The notes under the pieces were generated by a model. The model searched no databases. It was not told the origin of the DNA and saw nothing but the letters and a program-made list of their open reading frames with translations. Of a stretch of 64,000 bases of DNA, positions 8,749-16,819 are shown piece after piece. The stretch's first letter is position 1, and every line of letters starts with the position of its first letter. The stretch is from Chryseobacterium sp. G0162 (GTDB lineage: Bacteria; Bacteroidota; Bacteroidia; Flavobacteriales; Weeksellaceae), in the NCBI RefSeq assembly GCF_003815715.1, contig NZ_CP033922.1, positions 4,574,001 to 4,638,000 on the forward strand. The letters run 5' to 3'. The translations under genes were made by a program, and so were the position numbers.

Positions 8749-9957
8749 ATGCAAAAAATCACTAAAAAGAAATCCAAGGGTACCTTCAAAAAGTATATTC
8801 TGAAAGCTCATTTATGGCTCGGGCTGTTTTCTGGTATCATTGTTTTAATCGTTTCTTTATCAGGAGCATTTTTTGTTTTTAATGAAGATATTACTGCGGC
8901 ATTGCGTAAGGAGCATATTTTTCATGGCGAGAAGGATATCCAGGATAAGAAGCCTATTCCTTTACACCAGCTAAAAGATCTGGTGAATGCCCAGCTGAAA
9001 AATGAAATTGTAAAAACTGATGAAGTTACCATTCCTATAGATCCTGCCCGGTCTTATCAATTCGGACTGATTAAAGGGAACCCTGATGGCTGGCATCACT
9101 TTAATAGCATTATTATTTATAAAAACGTTTATGTCAACCAATATACCGGAAAAGTACTCGCAATATATGATGTAAAAAACAATCCTTTCTTTGTCTGCAT
9201 GGCCCTGCATCGTTCATTGCTGCTGAGTAATAAAGTGGGAGGTACTATTGTGGGAATATCTACTATTATTTTTGTGATCATGCTGGTTACAGGGGTTATC
9301 CTGTGGTGGCCTAAGAATAAAAAGATGCGTAAACAGCGTCTGTGGTTTCAATGGGAGAAGGTAAAAGGCTGGAGACGTAAGAACTATGATGTACACAACA
9401 TTCTTGGTTTTTATGCTTCCTTTTTGGCCCTGATTGTAGCGATTACCGGCATTATGTATTCGTTCCGTATTACTCAAATGTGGGTCTATGTATTGCTGAA
9501 TGGCTTTTCCTCTGCTACACCAGATTTCAGTCAGTACAAAACAACTGCTCCGGAATCCATAGAAACAGTAACAACCATAGATCGAATTATAGAACAGGTA
9601 AAAATTCATTATCCGGAAGCCTATTCCTTTGGAGTTGATTTGGAAGATCATACTGATGCAGATCATCAACATGATAACTTAAGCATCTGGATTAAAGAAA
9701 AGGAATTTACTTATGGAGAGTCCTCCATGATGATTTTTGACGAACATTCAGGGAAGCTTCTGTTTAACCGTCCACACGGAGATAAGGCTATGGCCGAAAG
9801 AGCGACAGATGCTACTTATGATTTGCACGTGGGAGCCTTTTTTGGAATGCCTGGAAAAATACTGGCATTTATCATGAGTTTATTCTGTGCCTCATTGCCA
9901 GTAACCGGATTTATGATCTGGTGGGGCCGAAGAAATAAAAAGAAAACAACAACCTAA
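8749..9957 (+). CDS. PepSY-domain inner-membrane protein (XusC-like)
   Basis: A 402-residue PepSY-TM protein. Transmembrane segments are visible at about 20-45 ('GLFSGIIVLIVSLSGAFFVF'), 160-185, 215-240 ('ILGFYASFLALIVAITGIMY') and 370-393, with large periplasmic loops between them. Conserved histidines occur near the helices ('LKAHLWLGL', 'ALHRSLLL', 'DVHNILGF', 'DLHVGAFFG'). PepSY-TM proteins accompany siderophore receptors and several reduce ferric siderophores at the inner membrane; in Bacteroides thetaiotaomicron the homologous role is XusC. It starts the plus-strand operon, 11 bp before the receptor gene, behind a Fur-like site. Confidence 0.85.
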   Translation: MQKITKKKSKGTFKKYILKAHLWLGLFSGIIVLIVSLSGAFFVFNEDITAALRKEHIFHGEKDIQDKKPIPLHQLKDLVNAQLKNEIVKTDEVTIPIDPARSYQFGLIKGNPDGWHHFNSIIIYKNVYVNQYTGKVLAIYDVKNNPFFVCMALHRSLLLSNKVGGTIVGISTIIFVIMLVTGVILWWPKNKKMRKQRLWFQWEKVKGWRRKNYDVHNILGFYASFLALIVAITGIMYSFRITQMWVYVLLNGFSSATPDFSQYKTTAPESIETVTTIDRIIEQVKIHYPEAYSFGVDLEDHTDADHQHDNLSIWIKEKEFTYGESSMMIFDEHSGKLLFNRPHGDKAMAERATDATYDLHVGAFFGMPGKILAFIMSLFCASLPVTGFMIWWGRRNKKKTTT

Positions 9958-9968
9958 AACCATTATTC

Positions 9969-12092
9969 ATGAAGAAACACTATATATGGCTACCTTTAAT
10001 GGCGAGCCTGAATGCCTACGGACAGACAGAAAACCAAAACGATTCTTTGCAGACAGATAAAGTTTCAGAGATTAGTGGAATCGTAGTAAAAGGTAACAAA
10101 GCGGTTTTTCAGCAAAAAGCTGATAAAATGATTTTTAATGTTGAAAACAGTGTATTATCTGATGGTACTACTGTATTGGAAGTACTTGGAAAAACACCGG
10201 GGGTAGTGGTCTCGCAGGATGGTGAGCTATCCTTGCGCGGCAAGAAAGGAGTAAGTGTAATGATAAACGGTAAGCTGAGCTCTCTATCCACAAAAGAGCT
10301 GGCCAACCTCTTGCGATCTACCAATTCTACACTGGTCAAGAATATTGAAATTATTGCCAATCCTTCTTCTAAATATGATGCTGCCGGAAATGCCGGGATC
10401 ATTAATATTGTTCTGAAAAAAAGTTCATTGGAAGGACTTAGCGGAAACTATTATTTGAATGGCGGAAGAGGCCGTAAAAATAGAATTAATACCGGAATGA
10501 GCCTAAACTATACCCATAAGAAACTCTCTCTGCACGGAGATTATAGTTATACCTTCCGTGGAGAGGAAGAAAGACGGAATTTCAGTCAGGTTTTCTTCGA
10601 CGAAAAACAACCTCAGCAGGTGACCCGCAGAACAGAGCAGCATTCAACAACCAATGAGCCTTTGACTTCTAATAACTTTAAAGTAGGTGCGGATTATGCT
10701 TTCAATGATAAAACAAGTATTGGCGCGTTATTCGATGCTAAAATAGGACGGTATGAAGATTTTTCAAAGGGTGAGAACAGAATATTTCAGCCTGTGGACA
10801 ATCTGTTTGCTCATGTACTTTCGGATAATCAAAGCAAAGAAAACTGGTACGATTATACCTATAATCTAAAGGGTACCCATATCTTCAACGATAAAGATTA
10901 TAAAGTAGACGTGGATCTGGAATATGAAACATCACGGTTCACCTCCCGTCAGAATCAACTTTCAGATGCATTAGTGAATCAGGGAACAGAGAAATTCAAC
11001 AACAGAAGAGGAAGTATTGCTTCCCGTCTGAAAGTTTTCAATGCAAAAGTTGATTTTACTCTTCCTTTTAGCGAAATGCATAGTCTGGAAACAGGACTTA
11101 AATCTACCGTAAAGTCTAATAATAATCCTTCAGAATATTCAATCCAGCAGGGTGAAGAATGGATCAATGATGATAAAGCAAGTAATGAGTATGTATACAA
11201 GGAGCAGATTCATGCACTATATGCCAACTACAAGCTAAATCTGACGAAATGGACCTTCCAGTTAGGGCTGAGAACAGAAATGACCCATACGGACATCAAC
11301 CAAAAAACTTCTCAGGAACAGAGAAAAAGAGATTATACCAATCTTTTCCCGAGTGCATCAGTTAAATACCAGATGAACGATCAGCATGGATTCTACGCAT
11401 CGTATAGTAAAAGAATCAACCGACCGAGCCATTTTGATCTGAATCCGTTCCGTTTCTATGATGATCCATTCAACTATTGGCAAGGAAATCCAAATCTGAA
11501 TCCCGAATTTACCCATGCAACTGAATTAGGATATACTTGGGGGAAATATATTATAGCATCAGCTTACTTTAGTGTAACGAACGATGTAATGACGGAAGTC
11601 TACAATTACCAGCCGGATACAGGAATTTTGGTAAAGACCCAGGACAACCTGAATAAGTCTTATGTATACGGAGCCAACATAACGGCTACGACAAAGCTTT
11701 TCAAATGGTGGTCGCTTACCTCTATGCTGAATGTTTTTAATAATGAATATAAAGGGAATTACCAGAATTACTCAGTAAATAGTTCGCAGCTGGCATTCAC
11801 ACTCAATGCACAAAACAGTTTCAGCATTGCAAAAGGAGTAAAAGCAGAGATGAATGGACAGTATTTTTCAAAATCAAACATTGGTCTGTTTATCCGTGAT
11901 GCTTATTTTGACCTGACATTGGGTGTTTCTAAAACATTATGGAAAGATAAAGCTACCGTAAAGCTGGCCGTTACAGACTTATTAAAAACAAATAATTACC
12001 GCGTAACAGGAGATAATTTCAGTTCTACGATCCGACAAAAATACAATCTGGATAGTCGTGTGGTAACATTGTCGTTCAATTACAAGCTTTAA
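9969..12092 (+). CDS. TonB-dependent receptor-type outer-membrane protein (OMP_b-brl_3 family)
   Basis: A 707-residue outer-membrane protein: signal peptide (1-19), then a plug domain starting 'GIVVKGNKAVFQQKADKMIF' with 'VLEVLGKTPGVVVSQDG', 'SLRGKKGVSVMINGK' and 'IEIIANPSSKYDAAGNAGII', then a C-terminal beta-barrel of the outer membrane beta-barrel family ('INRPSHFDLNPF', 'GNPNLNPEFTHATELGY'). It ends in a terminal aromatic-rich strand 'VVTLSFNYKL'. It lacks the CarboxypepD_reg repeat of the other receptor here. Being 11 bp behind the PepSY gene, it most likely takes up an iron chelate; ligand unknown. Confidence 0.87.
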   Translation: MKKHYIWLPLMASLNAYGQTENQNDSLQTDKVSEISGIVVKGNKAVFQQKADKMIFNVENSVLSDGTTVLEVLGKTPGVVVSQDGELSLRGKKGVSVMINGKLSSLSTKELANLLRSTNSTLVKNIEIIANPSSKYDAAGNAGIINIVLKKSSLEGLSGNYYLNGGRGRKNRINTGMSLNYTHKKLSLHGDYSYTFRGEEERRNFSQVFFDEKQPQQVTRRTEQHSTTNEPLTSNNFKVGADYAFNDKTSIGALFDAKIGRYEDFSKGENRIFQPVDNLFAHVLSDNQSKENWYDYTYNLKGTHIFNDKDYKVDVDLEYETSRFTSRQNQLSDALVNQGTEKFNNRRGSIASRLKVFNAKVDFTLPFSEMHSLETGLKSTVKSNNNPSEYSIQQGEEWINDDKASNEYVYKEQIHALYANYKLNLTKWTFQLGLRTEMTHTDINQKTSQEQRKRDYTNLFPSASVKYQMNDQHGFYASYSKRINRPSHFDLNPFRFYDDPFNYWQGNPNLNPEFTHATELGYTWGKYIIASAYFSVTNDVMTEVYNYQPDTGILVKTQDNLNKSYVYGANITATTKLFKWWSLTSMLNVFNNEYKGNYQNYSVNSSQLAFTLNAQNSFSIAKGVKAEMNGQYFSKSNIGLFIRDAYFDLTLGVSKTLWKDKATVKLAVTDLLKTNNYRVTGDNFSSTIRQKYNLDSRVVTLSFNYKL

Positions 12093-12132
12093 AAGAATTA
12101 GAAAGAAAGCTATCATTAACTTAGAATACAAG

Positions 12133-12163
12133 AATGACCGGAAGAAATTTTCGGTCATTTTTC
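12133..12163 (+). terminator. Terminator after the plus-strand receptor gene
   Basis: Arms AATGACCG (12133-12140) and CGGTCATT (12152-12159) followed by T-rich sequence, 40 bp past the receptor stop codon. Confidence 0.8.
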
Positions 12164-12261
12164 GTGTTGCAGATTATCAGTCTTCGAATAGCCTTGTCAA
12201 ACAGAGTCGAAAAGATATAGTTTTTTCGTCAGTACACTAAACAAGCCATGGATGTAAGCAG

Positions 12262-12301
12262 AAATAAAAAACTGCTCTCAAAATGATTGAGAACAGTTTT
12301 A
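12262..12301 (-). terminator. Terminator of the XusAB-like operon
   Basis: Imperfect long hairpin AAACTGcTCTCAA / TTGAGAaCAGTTT (about 12269-12299), followed on the minus strand by a T-run. It lies 46 bp past the stop codon of the DUF4374 gene. Confidence 0.8.
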
Positions 12302-12346
12302 ATCAAGTAAATATCCTATATGGTATCCGAAATTAATAGGCTATGA

Positions 12347-13549
12347 TTAATCATAGAACTTATCGAAACGGGCAAAGCCGGAAATATTATCAGGAAGTTT
12401 CATACCTTTAGTTATTTTGTCTGTCTGCAGATCGTAGATCCATACATAGTTACCACCTTTACTTGCATTTACAGCAATATATAACTTTTTATCCTGAACA
12501 AATAGACCTTGTTCATAAGGTTCATCTCCAGGCAGTTCATCCAATACTCTAACCAATTGTTTGGTTTCGATATCTATTATAGCATAACGTCCATTATAGG
12601 TATTGCCCAATGCCGGATCACGATACAGAACTATCATTTTATTGTTCCCGATATAATCGATCATTGTTTCCAGTGTTTTGCCTCCTACAAGATCTGTAAG
12701 GTTGATCTGATACCCTGTATCAGGTGAAGTTGCCCCTTTAAGAGTTCTGAAAAGATAAATTTTATTTGATCCGGCTCCTACACGTGGAAAACAGGTATAA
12801 TAAAAAGCTTCATTATCTTTTCTGAAAGCGGTTTTAAAATAGGGAGAACCATTAGCTACCCCAGAGCTTCGGCTATCGCTTGCCGAGTGTTTTACTTTGA
12901 AGGTTTTATAATCTATTACCGCAAAGTTATAATATTCCGGAGTGATCCATTTGCCATTACGGAAACTATACTGCAGATAGATCTGTCCGTCCATATAGGT
13001 CATAGAGCCTAATGTATAGAAATTATAAGCATTGGGGAAAGATTCAAATCCATCGATCTCACCCTGACGGATAATACTAAGGTCTGAAGCATTGAACACC
13101 GAATAACGTATATGCTGGCCATCACCGGTTTCTCCAACAATTACCAAGGTATTATCATCTATCCAAACATAGCTGGAAATATCACTGATAAAGGTATAAG
13201 GAACTTCTTTTGCCGTAGTCAGCCTATCCTGAGTATATTTAAATTTTTTAAATATACCCTGATCGGTTTTGTAGTTATAGATAAAACCATTTTTTACAAT
13301 GTAGGAGTAGGTTCCTTTAGAATTAATCTCGTCACCTTCTTTGGTAATGTCCATTGCCCCTTTGGTAAGATCGTTGGTAGCCGTCATATAATGTACGGTA
13401 TTGGGCCAGCTTCCTAAAGCGGAAAGCAGGAAATATTTATAGTCTTTTTCGCCGCTTCCGGAATCTCCGTAGTCTGGTTCACGTTCACAACCAATGATGG
13501 TTAAACATGTAAGTATTAAAAATATGCTGTTTCTGAAATATTGTGTCAT
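12347..13549 (-). CDS. DUF4374 surface lipoprotein (XusB-like)
   Basis: A 400-residue lipoprotein: the N-terminus has a hydrophobic stretch and the lipobox 'TIIGC', with Cys21 as the lipidated residue, followed by acidic EREPD, a pattern compatible with surface export in Bacteroidota. The body reads as a beta-propeller-like DUF4374 protein (repeated 'YTFISDISSYVWIDDNTLVIVG', 'DGQIYLQYSF', 'MIDYIGNNKMIVLYRD'). In B. thetaiotaomicron the DUF4374 lipoprotein XusB captures ferric siderophores for the receptor XusA. It is 6 bp downstream of the XusA-like receptor gene, the same pairing as in XusAB. Confidence 0.88.
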   Translation of the reverse strand: MTQYFRNSIFLILTCLTIIGCEREPDYGDSGSGEKDYKYFLLSALGSWPNTVHYMTATNDLTKGAMDITKEGDEINSKGTYSYIVKNGFIYNYKTDQGIFKKFKYTQDRLTTAKEVPYTFISDISSYVWIDDNTLVIVGETGDGQHIRYSVFNASDLSIIRQGEIDGFESFPNAYNFYTLGSMTYMDGQIYLQYSFRNGKWITPEYYNFAVIDYKTFKVKHSASDSRSSGVANGSPYFKTAFRKDNEAFYYTCFPRVGAGSNKIYLFRTLKGATSPDTGYQINLTDLVGGKTLETMIDYIGNNKMIVLYRDPALGNTYNGRYAIIDIETKQLVRVLDELPGDEPYEQGLFVQDKKLYIAVNASKGGNYVWIYDLQTDKITKGMKLPDNISGFARFDKFYD

Positions 13550-13555
13550 GGTCTT

Positions 13556-15916
13556 TTACTTAAGTAGATATCTGAATTTTATATAGAAAGCACGTCCTTG
13601 CTTCTGAAGTTTGAAATTGTCATAGGCCAATGCATCACTGAGGTTCGTGACATCGAACGCCACATTGTACCTTCCGTTCTTCATAGAGTAGCTGATCCCA
13701 ATGTTGTGCAGGGTTTGTCTTGGAATAGTGGGGATATTTCGTGGATTTCCATACGTTTTCCAGTTTTTGTAGAACCACTCAGTCATTTGTAATCCATAGT
13801 AAAGCTCTATACGGCTATCTTTCTGAAACCAGTCATCTTTACCAATGCTTACATTTACATTTCCAAATAACCAAGGCTGGTTAGGAACATCCTTTTTGTA
13901 AGTTGCTGAAATTACATCTTCGCTGTTGTTGACAAACTTTGTATTGTCGTAAGCTTTGTTGTAGCTTACATTCATCAATACATTCAGGAGCCTTTTGTAT
14001 TGGTAACTCAGCTCTCCTTCAAGTCCTTGTGTAAAGATATTGGATAGATTTTCATATTTGAAAGTACTGTTGTACAAGTTAGGAACAGTGAAAATAAAGT
14101 CCTTTGTATCACGGATGTATCCTGCAGCTTCTATACGGAAAGCATGTTGTCCCCAATGATGATTGTAGTATAAACCTACGTTTACATTATTACTGGTTTC
14201 AGGCTTCAGATCCATATTACTGGTTACAGCAACACCATCTCCGAAGATTTCCTGTGGTTCTACCAAACGGTAAGAGCGTTCAAATGATCCTTTAAGTCCC
14301 AGCTCATTCGTGATTTTAACCGTTGTCGCAAAACCATAACCCCAGTTACTGAAATGATCTTTTACCGGACTATCAGTCCTGGTCACCTGATCAAAAACCA
14401 TTTTTTGTAATCCTACTTGGTAATATTTAGCAAAGAAAATATTGGTCCAATGTCTATTGAAAAACTCTTGTTGATAGGCCATAGACAGTATTTGCTTGGT
14501 CATTTTCGCAGGAAATACATTATCTTTTTCCTCTTCCAGTTTATTGAACGTAATATTTTTAAGATAATCGATTACATAATTAAAGATCAATTTGTGATGA
14601 TCCACTATTCTGTAAGTAGCTCCCACTTGCGTATAGAGACGGTCTTCATGCTGCATAATTATACTTTTACCTCCTTTTTCACTGGTTGCAGAAGGTTCGA
14701 AAGTACCATCCCAGCTATATTTACGCATAAGGGTATCGGTTGCTTTCTGAACACTTCTGGAAAAACCTGCATAGACATTTACATCCAGGTGATTATTGAA
14801 AAGGTTTGCTTTTTTATACTTCATAAAATAATTATGAGCTTCTCCGCTTTGCTTTACCCCACCATACACTACATCCTGGTTGGAACCGGTCTGGATCTGT
14901 TTGTCAAAAACGGATTGTGATGCTCCTACAAAGAAAGAATCTGCCCAGCTTTTATTTTCTACTCCAAGTTCAGCCATCCCAAAAACAGATTGATATCGGT
15001 CATTAAAACGTTTTAGATTTCTTGGTTCGTATTCGTTTTTAGCAGGATTCCAGATTTTCATATCCTTCATCAGATAATTGTTATCAGAGTGGTTATAAAA
15101 GCTGTTGATGCGCAGGATAATTCCTGTTTTATCATCTTTAAATTGTCCATTCAGATTGATACGCTGTGTATTAAAAGATCCTATACTGATCCCGGCATCC
15201 AGATAGTTTTTACTGCTTCCGGGAGTAATAATATTAACAGCCCCACCCATAGCATCGGTACTTAGGTGGATAGGAACAACGCCCTTATAAATTTCTACAC
15301 GCTCGGCCATATTTACAGGTAATGTACTCAGGTCTACGCCTTTTCCAAGCATTTCCAAAGGAACTCCATCTATAAAGAATTTTACAGCCTTACCGGACAT
15401 TCCGTTAATAGAGAAGTTATAATCGGAACCTATACCTCCCTGCTGCCGAACTTTAATCCCTGTGGTTCTGTTCAATACCTGGTTTAGATCGGCTGTGGTA
15501 TTGGCCAATTTTGCAACATCTATAGCATTCACGGTGAAAGCACCGTCCTGCAATGATTTTACTTTACCTTTTCCGTGTACAATAACCTCTTTTACTACTG
15601 ATTGATCTTCGGTTAGCTGAACATTTACCGCAGATACTTCGTTGCCGAAGTTGATCTTCTTTCTGAACTTTTTATAACCATCCAGATGAAAGACCAAAGT
15701 AGCATCTCCTTTTTTGTAGCTGATCCTGAAATTTCCGTTTTGATCGGTTTGTGTTTTAATTTTTGTGTTTTCAACAAAAATGGTTACTCCACTTAATCCC
15801 TGTTTTGTGTCATTTTGTACAACTCCCTGAACCGGAAAACCAGTATCCTGTGCTTGGATTTGGGGGATTGAAAGAATGAAAATGAGAAAAATAAAAATAC
15901 GCTGGTATAATTTCAT
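13556..15916 (-). CDS. TonB-dependent siderophore receptor (XusA-like)
   Basis: A 786-residue receptor: signal peptide (1-22, ending IQAQ), a carboxypeptidase-regulatory-like domain (about 28-110, 'VQGVVQNDTKQGLSGVTIFV'), a plug domain (about 115-230, with 'LNQVLNRTTGIKVRQQGGIG', 'FIDGVPLEMLG', 'VEIYKGVVPIHLSTDAMGGA'), and a 22-strand barrel ending in aromatic 'FYIKFRYLLK'. Plug architecture and the following DUF4374 lipoprotein match XusA of Bacteroides. It is the first gene of the minus-strand operon, with a perfect TTTG-N19-TAatTTTG promoter and a Fur-like palindrome between promoter and ATG. Substrate is probably a ferric (xeno)siderophore, by inference from context. Confidence 0.9.
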   Translation of the reverse strand: MKLYQRIFIFLIFILSIPQIQAQDTGFPVQGVVQNDTKQGLSGVTIFVENTKIKTQTDQNGNFRISYKKGDATLVFHLDGYKKFRKKINFGNEVSAVNVQLTEDQSVVKEVIVHGKGKVKSLQDGAFTVNAIDVAKLANTTADLNQVLNRTTGIKVRQQGGIGSDYNFSINGMSGKAVKFFIDGVPLEMLGKGVDLSTLPVNMAERVEIYKGVVPIHLSTDAMGGAVNIITPGSSKNYLDAGISIGSFNTQRINLNGQFKDDKTGIILRINSFYNHSDNNYLMKDMKIWNPAKNEYEPRNLKRFNDRYQSVFGMAELGVENKSWADSFFVGASQSVFDKQIQTGSNQDVVYGGVKQSGEAHNYFMKYKKANLFNNHLDVNVYAGFSRSVQKATDTLMRKYSWDGTFEPSATSEKGGKSIIMQHEDRLYTQVGATYRIVDHHKLIFNYVIDYLKNITFNKLEEEKDNVFPAKMTKQILSMAYQQEFFNRHWTNIFFAKYYQVGLQKMVFDQVTRTDSPVKDHFSNWGYGFATTVKITNELGLKGSFERSYRLVEPQEIFGDGVAVTSNMDLKPETSNNVNVGLYYNHHWGQHAFRIEAAGYIRDTKDFIFTVPNLYNSTFKYENLSNIFTQGLEGELSYQYKRLLNVLMNVSYNKAYDNTKFVNNSEDVISATYKKDVPNQPWLFGNVNVSIGKDDWFQKDSRIELYYGLQMTEWFYKNWKTYGNPRNIPTIPRQTLHNIGISYSMKNGRYNVAFDVTNLSDALAYDNFKLQKQGRAFYIKFRYLLK

Positions 15917-15917
15917 T

Positions 15918-15969
15918 ATTTATAATTATTATAAATAGCAAAATTAAAGGGTTCTAATGAATCATCAAA
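15918..15969 (-). promoter_or_regulatory. Promoter and Fur-like operator of the XusAB-like operon
   Basis: On the minus strand, TTTG (15969-15966), 19-bp spacer, TAatTTTG (15946-15939) form a perfect Bacteroidota promoter. Directly downstream, ATTTATAAT-T-ATTATAAAT (15918-15936) is a perfect 9-1-9 palindrome covering the expected start site and ending 1 bp before the ATG (15916). It matches 12 of 14 defined positions of the 7-1-7 Fur consensus. Confidence 0.7.
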
Positions 15970-16334
15970 GAAAACAGCTTCTTTATTTTTAATTATTCTA
16001 ATTATAATTAAATTTTATTTATGATTGAAATCAATAATAAATTATAACTATCTTATAATCAAATACAAATTATTCAAGTGTAGGTTCATCGAATTGTATT
16101 CACATGAAAAAAATCATCTGCTTATTGATTGTATAGAGTATAGGTATCAGTTTTGAATGTTTCTTAAAAAATCATTAGATCTGTACTTTTTATTAATAAG
16201 TTTTAAGAATATCAGGCATAAACCTATCTTTTTATGATGATAAATGGGTGATCGTTTCACTTTGTTTTAAAATTAATATATTTGATTGAATTTTATTGTA
16301 TTGATTTACAGTTGATTATATTATTTCAATGACT

Positions 16335-16403
16335 TATCACTAAAAAAATAGTTGTTAGATTCAATTTTATTTCTACATTTGTATAACTAATTTCTTAGTG
16401 ATA
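16335..16403 (+). promoter_or_regulatory. Promoter and BlaI-type operator of the BlaI/M56 operon
   Basis: TTG (16352-16354), 19-bp spacer, TAcaTTTG (16374-16381) is a perfect promoter. The dyad TACA-TT-TGTA (16374-16383) overlaps the -7 box and matches the TACAnnTGTA core of BlaI/MecI operators. A second, perfect 9-bp inverted repeat (TATCACTAA at 16335-16343; TTAGTGATA at 16395-16403) brackets the whole promoter. Confidence 0.65.
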
Positions 16404-16448
16404 TAGAAATCATCATTTGTATGTCACTTTAATGATTAATGAAAGGAT

Positions 16449-16814
16449 ATGAAAAACCAGACTTTAACAAAGGCAGAAGAACAGGTAATGCAGTATGTAT
16501 GGAAATTGGAAAAAGGATTTCTTAAAGATATTCTTGACCTCTTTCCTGAGCCCAAGCCACATACCAATACCGTTTCCACTATTTTAAAAGTATTGAAGGA
16601 AAAGGAGTTCGTAGACTATAACGTACACGGAAGACAACATGAATATTTTCCATTGGTAACAAAAGAACAGTATTCAGGGAAAACCATGAAAAGCCTTGTG
16701 AAAAATTATTTCAAAGGATCTTATAAAAGTGCCGTTTCATTTCTGGTAGAAAAGAATGAAATGACTGTAGAAGATCTTGAAATGCTGTTAAATGAACTTA
16801 AAAATAAAGACTAA
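16449..16814 (+). CDS. BlaI/MecI/CopY-family transcriptional repressor
   Basis: A 121-residue winged-helix repressor. 'LTKAEEQVMQYVWKLEKGFLKDIL' is the family N-terminus, 'NTVSTILKVLKEKEFVDYNVHGRQHEYFPLV' is the recognition helix and wing, and the C-terminal half forms the dimerisation region where M56 partners usually trigger cleavage. The gene lies 5 bp before an M56 peptidase gene, the standard BlaI/BlaR pairing. In Bacteroidota these pairs usually control something other than a beta-lactamase; none is nearby. The dyad over its own -7 box suggests autorepression. Confidence 0.93.
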   Translation: MKNQTLTKAEEQVMQYVWKLEKGFLKDILDLFPEPKPHTNTVSTILKVLKEKEFVDYNVHGRQHEYFPLVTKEQYSGKTMKSLVKNYFKGSYKSAVSFLVEKNEMTVEDLEMLLNELKNKD

Positions 16815-16819
16815 TAACC

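Larger units (their letters stand above)
15917..16448. other. Intergenic region, 532 bp, divergent promoters
   Basis: It holds the XusA-like promoter and operator at its left end and the BlaI-type promoter at its right end. The middle (15990-16330) is very A/T rich with several short dyads but no reading frame or RNA that I can support. Confidence 0.6.
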
